Positions 32,897-38,534 of a stretch of DNA of 38,534 bases are shown here, one piece after another; the stretch's first letter is position 1; every line of letters begins with the position of its first letter. The DNA comes from an uncultured Alphaproteobacteria bacterium (GTDB lineage Bacteria; Pseudomonadota; Alphaproteobacteria; Caulobacterales; Caulobacteraceae), in NCBI GenBank assembly GCA_903860975.1, contig CAIOSI010000012.1, positions 1 to 38,534 on the forward strand, given 5' to 3'. The position numbers and the translations under genes are program-made. The notes beneath the pieces were generated by a model, which saw only the letters and a program-made list of their open reading frames with translations, was not told where the DNA came from and searched no databases.

Positions 32897-33814
32897 ATGA
32901 CAGCGATGTCAGAACTTGCAGCAGCGCCTCCGACCCGACCGCTCTATGAAGGCGGCCCGACCGTTTCCTCGATAGCCTGGGGCATGTGGCGATTTGCGGG
33001 CGACGATGTCGTGGCCGCCGAATCCCGTGTTCAGGCCGCGCTGGACGCCGGCGTCACCGTCTTCGACACCGCCGACATCTATGGCCCCGACAATGGGGAG
33101 CCTTTTGGCGCTGCCGAGACCCTCCTGGGTCGGGTCTTTGACCAAAATCCGTCGCTTGCCGCTCGCATGGTGATCGCCACAAAGGGCGGCATTTCGATGG
33201 GGGTGCCTTACGATTCCAGCGCCGGCTACTTGGCGTACGCCATTGACGCTTCCTTGAAGCGACTGGGCGTCGAACAGGTTGCGCTATGGCAGATCCACCG
33301 CCCTGATCTTTTGACCCATCCAGCCGAGGTGGCCAAGGCACTGGAAACGGCGCATGCCGCTGGCAAGATTGGCGCAATCGGCGTCTCCAACTTTACGCCC
33401 AGCCAGGTCACTGCGCTTGCCGCTCATTCGGCCGTGCCGATCGTAAGCATCCAGCCGGAATTCTCGCCCCTAGCCTTCGGCCCGCTGTTCGACGGGGTCT
33501 TGGACCAGGCCATGACCCGGGGCATGACGGTGCTCGCCTGGTCCCCGCTTGGCGGCGGACGGTTGGGCGATCCGCGGGACGAGCGCTCCGCTGCGGTGGC
33601 CAAGGCGCTGGACGAGAAGGCGCAAGCCTATGGCGTCAGCCGCGCAGCGGCCGCCTACAGCTGGATCATGGCGCACCCTTCGCGTCCGATCCCGATCGTT
33701 GGCACCCAGACCATCGCCCGTATCGCTGAGATCCCTGACGCCTATCGCCCCACGTGGACCCGGGCCGAATGGTATGCCGTCCTGATTGCTTCCATGGGAG
33801 AGGCGTTGCCATGA
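32897..33814 (+). CDS. Aldo/keto reductase (SmoB-like candidate)
   Basis: About 305 residues from ATG 32897 (MTAMSEL; ATG 32906 is also possible). Catalytic tetrad of AKRs: Asp and Tyr in VFDTADIYGPDNGEPFG, Lys in VIATKGG, His in LWQIHRPD. NADPH-binding segments: IGAIGVSNFTPSQV and IPIVGTQTIARI. It stands directly before an SsuD-like monooxygenase with an ATGA overlap. In the sulfo-SMO pathway the SmoB aldo-keto reductase reduces 6-oxo-glucose to glucose; the same pairing here suggests that role, as inference. A palindromic operator covers the start codon. Confidence 0.9.
   Translation: MTAMSELAAAPPTRPLYEGGPTVSSIAWGMWRFAGDDVVAAESRVQAALDAGVTVFDTADIYGPDNGEPFGAAETLLGRVFDQNPSLAARMVIATKGGISMGVPYDSSAGYLAYAIDASLKRLGVEQVALWQIHRPDLLTHPAEVAKALETAHAAGKIGAIGVSNFTPSQVTALAAHSAVPIVSIQPEFSPLAFGPLFDGVLDQAMTRGMTVLAWSPLGGGRLGDPRDERSAAVAKALDEKAQAYGVSRAAAAYSWIMAHPSRPIPIVGTQTIARIAEIPDAYRPTWTRAEWYAVLIASMGEALP
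32898..32911. promoter_or_regulatory. Candidate LacI operator at the aldo/keto reductase start
   Basis: TGACAGCGATGTCA is a palindrome with perfect five-base outer arms (TGACA/TGTCA). It matches the sites at 37599 and 37802 in 12 of 14 positions or nearly so and lies on the start codon, where a bound repressor would block transcription of the catabolic genes. Confidence 0.6.
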
Positions 33815-34872
33815 AGCCCTGCGAAATTAGCTGGTTTTCGGCCCTTTGTGACGATGACTACGAATTCCTGGGCGTGCCGGACCCCAAGCTGCAGTCAAGT
33901 TGGGAGCATTGCCGCGATATCGTCGCCCAGGCCGAAGTCGGCGGCTTCGACAACATCCTGTTGCCGTCGGGCTACGAGCTCGGCATCGACACGACCGCCT
34001 TTGCTGCCGGGATCGCGCCACTGCTGAAGCGGATGCGCCTTTTGATGGCCGTCCGGATCGGGGAGATGTGGCCACCCCAACTCGCCCGCCAGATCGCGAC
34101 TATCGACCAGATGTTGGGTGGGCGCCTAACGGTCAACATCATTTCCTCCGACATGCCCGGTGAGAAACTCGCGTCTGCGCCGCGCTATGCGCGCACTGTC
34201 GAGGCGATGAGCATTCTCAAGACGATGCTGAACGGCCAGCCCTTGGATCACGACGGCGAGTTCTGGAAACTGAAGCTGGATCCCCCACGGGTGACGACGG
34301 TATCGGGCAAGGCCCCCCTGCTCTATTTCGGAGGCCTCTCGGAGGACGCTCGCGAAGCCGCCGCAAAGGGCTGCGACGTCTTCCTGATGTGGCCTGACAA
34401 AAAGGAGGTCGTGTCTGCAATTATCGCCGACATGACCACCCGCGCCGCCAAATACGGCCGCACCCTGAAGTTTGGCTATCGAGCGCACATCGTTGTGCGC
34501 GACACCGAGGCCGAGGCGCGTGTGGCGGCGGAGCGACTTTTGTCCAAGTTGGACGACGAGATCGGGGCCTCCATCAAGGCCAAGGCGCAGGATTCCACTT
34601 CGGTAGGCGTGCAGGCGCAGGTGGCGCTACGCATGGCAGCCTCCGATGATGGCTACGCTGAGGCAAACCTCTGGACCGGCGTCGGCCGGGCTCGCTCCGG
34701 TTGTGGAGCCGCGATTGTCGGTGATCCTGACCAAGTGCTCGCAAAGCTCAACGACTACCGCAGCATGGGCATCGAAGCCTTTATTCTTTCTGGCTATCCG
34801 CACGCGGCTGAAGCCGACCTTTTCGCCCGGCATGTGCTGCCGAACATCGACCACGGCCACCTGGCGGCCTGA
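33811..34872 (+). CDS. LLM-class flavin-dependent monooxygenase, SsuD-like (SmoC-like candidate)
   Basis: 353 residues from ATG 33811, overlapping the previous stop by four bases. Luciferase-like TIM-barrel pattern: EISWFSALCDDDYEFLG at the N-terminus, MAVRIGEMWPPQLARQIATI, DQMLGGRLTVNIISSDMPGE, RYARTVEAMSILKTML, LYFGGLSEDAREAAAKGCDV, and C-terminal GCGAAIVGDPDQVLAKL with FILSGYPHAAEADLF. The pattern is that of alkanesulfonate monooxygenases, which use FMNH2 and O2 to cleave a C-S bond and release sulfite. Between an aldo-keto reductase and a sugar-type Gfo/Idh/MocA protein, the likely substrate is a sulfonated sugar such as sulfoquinovose. No flavin reductase is nearby. Confidence 0.9.
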   Translation: MKPCEISWFSALCDDDYEFLGVPDPKLQSSWEHCRDIVAQAEVGGFDNILLPSGYELGIDTTAFAAGIAPLLKRMRLLMAVRIGEMWPPQLARQIATIDQMLGGRLTVNIISSDMPGEKLASAPRYARTVEAMSILKTMLNGQPLDHDGEFWKLKLDPPRVTTVSGKAPLLYFGGLSEDAREAAAKGCDVFLMWPDKKEVVSAIIADMTTRAAKYGRTLKFGYRAHIVVRDTEAEARVAAERLLSKLDDEIGASIKAKAQDSTSVGVQAQVALRMAASDDGYAEANLWTGVGRARSGCGAAIVGDPDQVLAKLNDYRSMGIEAFILSGYPHAAEADLFARHVLPNIDHGHLAA

Positions 34873-34891
34873 CCCCAAGAAGGAGTGAGTT

Positions 34892-35980
34892 TTGGTTGAC
34901 GTGGTGCGCTATGGCTTGGTCGGAACCGGCCTGATGGCCAACGAGCACCTGCGCAACCTTGCGATCACGCCAGGCGCAGTCGTCACGGCTCTGAGCGACC
35001 CTGTTGAAAGCTCGCTTGCGACGGCGAAACAGACCCTGGGCGCGGCGGCCGATAAGGTTGCGACGTTCGACAACGGCGCAGCCCTCGCCAAGAGCGGGCT
35101 TGTCGACGCCGTTATCGTGGCAAGCCCCAACCACACTCATCGCAAGGTGCTGGAGCCCTTTTTCGACGTGGGCCTGGCAATCCTCTGCGAGAAGCCGCTG
35201 GCCACCACCCTTGAGGACGCCCGCTGGGTGGCCGACCGTGCAGCCGAGACCAAGGCCCCGTTCTGGACAGCGATGGAATACCGCTACATGCCGCCGGTGG
35301 AGGAATTCATTGAACAGCTCCGCGCTGGCCGGATCGGCGCCCTGAAAATGCTTTCGATCCGCGAGCACCGCTTTCCATTTCTGAAGAAGGTCAACGATTG
35401 GAACCGCTTCTCGCGCAACAGTGGCGGGACAATGGTTGAGAAGTGCTGCCACTTCTTCGACATGATGCGTCTGATCACAGGGTCCGAGGCGGTGCGGGTT
35501 TACTGCTCGGGTGCCATGGACGTGAACCACCGCGACGAGCGCTACAACGGCGAGACGCCGGACATCATCGACAATTCCTACACAACCGTTGATTTCGCCA
35601 ATGGCGTGCGCGCCATGCTTGACCTGTCCATGTTCGCCGAAGGGGCGGAAAACCAGGAGGAGATCACCGCGGTCGGCGACAAAGCTCGCCTGGACGTCCT
35701 GATCCCCGAGGGTGCGCTGGTATTCTCGCCACGGGTCGGCCTGCGTGAACCAAAGCAGGTGGAACGCAACGTGATCGAGGTGGACGCAGCAGCGCTCAAA
35801 GCCGGCACCCATCACGGTTCCACCTTCTACGAACACCAGAAGTTCAACGCCGCCGTGCGCGGCGTGGGGCCTGTCGAGGTAACCGCTGAGGACGGGTTCG
35901 CAGCCGTTGCGATCGGCATCGCAGCCGAAATCAGCGCACGCGAAAAGCGCTGCGTCGAGATGACCGAACTCAGGCTCTGA
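34892..35980 (+). CDS. Gfo/Idh/MocA family protein (candidate NAD-dependent sulfoquinovosidase)
   Basis: 362 residues. The start is TTG 34892, supported by AAGGAG eight bases upstream. Rossmann motif VRYGLVGTGLMANEHLRNLA, then VASPNHTHRKVLEPF, the catalytic-loop CEKPLATTLEDA, and MEYRYMPPVEEFIEQL. The C-terminal beta-sheet domain has GGTMVEKCCHFFDMMRLITG with the conserved Cys-His pair. Family members oxidise sugars at a carbon next to the ring oxygen or C3; one branch (GH188) uses the bound NAD to cleave sulfoquinovosides by an oxidation-elimination route. Given the neighbours, I suggest that branch, but sugar dehydrogenase is the safe call. Confidence 0.9.
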   Translation: MVDVVRYGLVGTGLMANEHLRNLAITPGAVVTALSDPVESSLATAKQTLGAAADKVATFDNGAALAKSGLVDAVIVASPNHTHRKVLEPFFDVGLAILCEKPLATTLEDARWVADRAAETKAPFWTAMEYRYMPPVEEFIEQLRAGRIGALKMLSIREHRFPFLKKVNDWNRFSRNSGGTMVEKCCHFFDMMRLITGSEAVRVYCSGAMDVNHRDERYNGETPDIIDNSYTTVDFANGVRAMLDLSMFAEGAENQEEITAVGDKARLDVLIPEGALVFSPRVGLREPKQVERNVIEVDAAALKAGTHHGSTFYEHQKFNAAVRGVGPVEVTAEDGFAAVAIGIAAEISAREKRCVEMTELRL

Positions 35981-35995
35981 GCCCCGGCCGAGAGG

Positions 35996-37282
35996 TCAGG
36001 TCGTTGCCAGGTTGTCCTCGCCGGCGCAAGGCGTGAGCCTCGGAACGAAGAGATGCAACCAGGCCAGTCCCGACAGATAGGAGACCGCAGCGATGGCCAG
36101 CAAAGGCGCGTAGCCCAAATGGGCGGTGAGGATTTGGCCGGCCAGGAAGACGATGCCCATCCCGGCCAGATTTCCGCAGAAAGCGCCAAAGGACGTCACA
36201 GTTCCCACGCGCGAGGTCGGCGTAATGTCGACGATTATCGAAAAGATGCTCACCGAAAAACCTTGGTGACCCGCCAATGTGACCGCCAGTAGCCCTGCCG
36301 CAATCCAAAGGTTGTGGGTTTGCAAAGCCAGCGGAATAGTCGTCACCATCAAGGCGCAAACCAGCATCACGCCTTTGCGTACGGTGTTGAGCGAATAGCC
36401 CATGGCCAGAAGGCGCGTTGCGGCCCAGCCGGCCGCAACCGAGCCGATGGCTGAGCCGAGGTAGGCCACGGCCAATGGTGGCCCCAGCTCCCCCACGCCG
36501 ACGCCGAATACGCGATGGAAGAAATCAGGTGCCCAGAAGAGCAAAAGCCACCAGACCTGGTCAGACATCACCTTGGCTCCGGCGATCCCCCAGGTGCGTC
36601 GATCGGCCAACAAGATCTTGAGGCCACGCAGTGAAGGCGCCGCAGTCGTTGTCGATGGACGTGCGAATTCGACCCCTCGTGTGACCGCCAGCCACACGAC
36701 CACCCAGGCCACGCCCAGGGTACCCACGAAGATGAAGGATCCGCGCCAACCCAGGCCTACGGCCATGAGCGGTAAGAAGAGCGGCGTTACGATGGCCCCG
36801 ATCGAAGAGACCCCGTTCGAAAACCCGAAGGCAAGAGATCGGGTGCGCGCAGGAAACACCCCGCCGAGGGTCTTTACGAACGACGGCGTGCCCATCGACT
36901 CGGTTGCGCCCAGGGCGATGCGAGCGACGGAGAACTGCCCCATCGTCGTCGCCCAGCCATGAGCCATGGCCGCCACACTCCAGGCCGCGACACCTGCTGG
37001 CGTCGCCCACTTCACACCCAGCCGATCGACGATCAATCCGACGCCCAGATAGGCGAGCGCCGCCGACAGCTGGAAGAGGGAGGCCAGCCTGCCGTAGTCG
37101 GCATCGGTCCAATGCAGATCAACCTCGATCAAGGGTTTGAGCACCGAGATGATCTGGCGATCGACGAGATTGAGGATACCGGCCCCAATCACGAGCCCCA
37201 GCAACCACCATCTGCGTCGTGTAATCTGTGCGCCGGGCCAGGCGTTGGCGTCTTCGACGGCGTCTGCGGGGCGTTCAGCCAC
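35996..37282 (-). CDS. MFS transporter, ACS (hexuronate-like) family
   Basis: About 428 residues with 12 predicted membrane spans. Signature segments: LVIGAGILNLVDRQIISVLK (TM1 and loop), GLIVDRLGVKWATPAGVAAW (the DRxGxK loop 2-3 motif), ARIALGATESMGTPSFVKTL and GIVFLAGQILTAHLGYAPLL. ACS-family carriers bring in anionic sugars such as hexuronates by proton symport, which would suit an anionic sulfo-sugar. It is convergent with the Gfo/Idh/MocA gene. GTG 37282 has AGG seven bases before it; TTG 37306 gives an eight-residue longer form. A LacI-type operator lies about 300 bases upstream. Confidence 0.9.
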   Translation of the reverse strand: MAERPADAVEDANAWPGAQITRRRWWLLGLVIGAGILNLVDRQIISVLKPLIEVDLHWTDADYGRLASLFQLSAALAYLGVGLIVDRLGVKWATPAGVAAWSVAAMAHGWATTMGQFSVARIALGATESMGTPSFVKTLGGVFPARTRSLAFGFSNGVSSIGAIVTPLFLPLMAVGLGWRGSFIFVGTLGVAWVVVWLAVTRGVEFARPSTTTAAPSLRGLKILLADRRTWGIAGAKVMSDQVWWLLLFWAPDFFHRVFGVGVGELGPPLAVAYLGSAIGSVAAGWAATRLLAMGYSLNTVRKGVMLVCALMVTTIPLALQTHNLWIAAGLLAVTLAGHQGFSVSIFSIIVDITPTSRVGTVTSFGAFCGNLAGMGIVFLAGQILTAHLGYAPLLAIAAVSYLSGLAWLHLFVPRLTPCAGEDNLATT

Positions 37283-37306
37283 GGTTGACCTGCTTGCCGC
37301 CGTCAA

Positions 37307-37598
37307 GGTGAGAAGCCGCGTTGCGACGACGCCGGCGCCGACCCGCGTTGAGCGTCACCTCAGGCTTGGACGGCGATCGCCAGGCTCGTGGCAGACGCTC
37401 TTGGCAAGCGCCGCCCAGCCGAGCCTCTTGCGGCGCCTCGGCGACCGCGCCCGGCTCGCCCAGACCCTCGAGGGTCTGGTCTGCGAGGACCCCCTCGAAA
37501 CCCAAATAGCCCTTCGGCGCGAACAGATCGCGTTGTGGCGTCAAGCCCATCGTTCTTCCCTGCCCCACACGTGCTCGCGCGACACGCCGCGTCGGTGA
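37307..37598. other. Region without a supported gene upstream of the MFS gene
   Basis: About 290 bases between the MFS start and the operator at 37599. On the minus strand a frame from ATG 37550 (MGLTPQRDLFAPKGYLGFEG) has good codon position GC for about 35 codons, then becomes arginine-rich and overlaps the MFS start. It may be a gene remnant or a long leader; I do not recognise it. Confidence 0.4.
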
Positions 37599-37612
37599 TG
37601 ACACCGCTATCA
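37599..37612. promoter_or_regulatory. Candidate LacI operator upstream of the MFS gene
   Basis: TGACACCGCTATCA (extended to ATGACACCGCTATCAT) differs at one base from the core of the site at 37802-37821. It lies between the divergent MFS gene and TonB-receptor remnant and could serve either. Confidence 0.6.
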
Positions 37613-37801
37613 TGGTGCAAAATAGATGAGAGGCAATGCGTGCTCGCAGGCCGCAAGCCATCAAAGTGTTGTCGCAAAATTGACATTTCACCCCTGGGAC
37701 CCGAGTTGAAAGCCAGTGTATCCGTACAAAAAGGGGACGGGCGCGGGTTTTTCAACCGACGCCGCGAACCTACAGTCAGCCGCAGCGGTACGTTCGGCCG
37801 G

Positions 37802-37821
37802 CTATGACAGCGCTATCATAG
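37802..37821. promoter_or_regulatory. Candidate LacI operator before the TonB-receptor remnant
   Basis: CTATGACAGCGCTATCATAG is a 20-base palindrome with nine of ten arm positions paired and the central AGCGCT found in LacI-type operators of Caulobacter sugar-uptake loci. It lies directly in front of the receptor fragment. A TTGACA box is at 37680-37685, but I cannot place a matching -10. Confidence 0.7.
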
Positions 37822-38398
37822 GTCCGATTTGAACGTCGGAACGTATCGAACGCCTTTGAAGTCGGGTTGAAATCCAAACTCCTGGATAACCACCTCCAAC
37901 TGAACGTGGCCGTGTTCGACGACAAGGTGTCCAACTATCAAGCGAATGAACCCGACCTTGTCGCAGGTAGCGTGGTCACCCGCTTGATCAATGCGGGCGA
38001 AGTTTCGACGAAGGTTGTCGAGATCGATGCCGTGGGCAAGTTCATCGAGAACCTCACGCTCACGGCGGATTTCGCCTACATTGATGCGAAGATTGACAAC
38101 TTCAACTGCCCTGCGGGATCAGCCATTAGCTGCCAGGTCAACGGCAAGCCGCTGCCCTTTGCGCCGAAGACAAAGTTCACGGTCAGGGCCGTCGACCTCG
38201 CCTACGCAACTGGCCGCTATGACGTCTCACTGAAGACCGATTATTCTTACCCCGCCAAGCAGCAGGATAGCATCGCCCAGACCCCGGATACGATCCAGCC
38301 CGCCTATGGGATCTGGAACGCGTCCATCTCCCTGACAGACAAAATGGCGGATTGGGACGCGCGTCTGGTTGTCCGGAACATCGCCAACCAGCACGACT
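37822..38398 (+). pseudogene. TonB-dependent receptor fragment, cut at both ends
   Basis: About 190 codons of the beta-barrel end of a TonB-dependent receptor: NAFEVGLKSKLLDNHLQLNV, then AVFDDKVSNYQ, FIENLTLTADFAYIDAKIDN, KPLPFAPKTKFTVRAV, QPAYGIWNASISL, DARLVVRNIANQ. The frame opens after a TAG at 37819 right beside the operator, so the signal peptide, plug and most of the barrel (some 500-700 residues in intact receptors) are missing. After NIANQHDW it enters the IS, losing the last strand. A receptor for uptake of the locus substrate was probably here and has been deleted in part. Confidence 0.85.
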
Positions 38399-38534
38399 GG
38401 CCTGACCCCCTTGAAGTGATCCATCCCTTATGTTGGTCCGAGGACCATTTGGATGGATGGAACGATGGCAAGGAAGCACCACAAGCCCGAAGAGATCGTC
38501 GCCAAGCTGCGGCAGGTTGATGTCCTGACGGCGC
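38396..38534 (+). mobile_element. IS3-family insertion sequence, one end (partial, right copy)
   Basis: An exact reverse complement of 3-141. The likely tip is TGGCCTGACCCCC at 38398. The orfA start is 67 bases inside, and the element continues beyond the right edge. It is inserted in the TonB-receptor fragment. The two copies are in inverted orientation with their orfA-proximal ends facing into the window. Confidence 0.85.
38465..38534 (+). CDS. IS3-family transposase OrfA, N-terminal part (runs off the right edge)
   Basis: 23 codons beginning MARKHHKPEEIVAKLRQ, identical in DNA to the copy at 72-3 on the minus strand. It is the HTH subunit of an IS3-type transposase; its remaining part and the frameshift to OrfB are outside the window. 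Confidence 0.85.
   Translation, partial: MARKHHKPEEIVAKLRQVDVLTA

Noticed and set aside
34781..35836. Minus-strand frame of 351 codons opposite the Gfo/Idh/MocA gene
   Set aside because: Shadow of a gene with a complete Rossmann motif and a ribosome-binding site on the other strand.
37275..37550. Possible small gene on the minus strand starting MGLTPQRDLFAP
   Set aside because: The codon pattern is good only for the first 35 codons, then the sequence becomes arginine-rich and overlaps the MFS start. No family is recognised, so it is left as an unexplained region.

Overview
The window looks like a high-GC alphaproteobacterial chromosome, most likely from the Caulobacteraceae (Caulobacter/Phenylobacterium type) or a near relative. 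The reasons are the TonB-receptor/LacI/MFS carbohydrate locus with a TGACAGCGCTATCA-type operator, the DUF2849-DUF934 assimilatory sulfate operon order, an MlaEFD-lipoprotein operon of the LinKLMN type, and the overall codon style. No rRNA or CRISPR was seen. Both window ends lie inside inverted copies of the same IS3-family element (a perfect 139-base inverted repeat), so the window is probably a contig bounded by a repeat. The left copy cuts an isoprenylcysteine-methyltransferase-like gene and the right copy cuts a TonB-receptor fragment.

Layout. 0.1-9.3 kb: housekeeping and accessory genes (thioredoxin-fold isomerase, YdcF, the four-gene lipid ABC/MCE operon, folD, NUDIX, S1/P1 nuclease, and a glutathione transferase with an in-frame stop). 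9.5-13.7 kb: 3D-domain protein, a P-loop remnant in an AT-rich patch, a DUF885 protein, a broken membrane-anchored protein, and ferredoxin reductase. 13.7-19.0 kb: sulfate assimilation operon cobA-DUF2849-cysI-DUF934-cysH, divergent from a GcvA-type LysR regulator. 19.1-24.4 kb: Hpt protein, tRNA-Lys(CTT), and then a mosaic island. The island has two further tRNA-Lys-like 3' fragments, four complete toxin-antitoxin pairs, one dead vapC, an orphan HTH antitoxin, and remnants of IS3 and ISNCY transposases. 24.3-25.7 kb: a TsdA-like dihaem cytochrome with a DsrE protein, next to an ArsR remnant. 26.1-27.4 kb: a methyltransferase and a lone PIN toxin. 27.5-31.5 kb: a large single-module NRPS with the domain order of epsilon-poly-lysine synthetase (Pls). 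31.8-38.4 kb: a LacI-regulated catabolic locus.

The last locus is the most interesting. LacI regulator, aldo-keto reductase, SsuD-like flavin monooxygenase, Gfo/Idh/MocA protein, MFS carrier and TonB-receptor remnant match the parts list of the oxidative (sulfo-SMO) route for sulfoquinovose. In that reading the Gfo/Idh/MocA protein would be the NAD-dependent sulfoquinovosidase, the monooxygenase would release sulfite, and the aldo-keto reductase would reduce 6-oxo-glucose to glucose. Three near-identical palindromes mark a likely LacI regulon inside the locus. Together with cysHI and tsdA/dsrE, the window has a clear sulfur theme. Substrate and function are inferences from gene content, not shown by the sequence alone.
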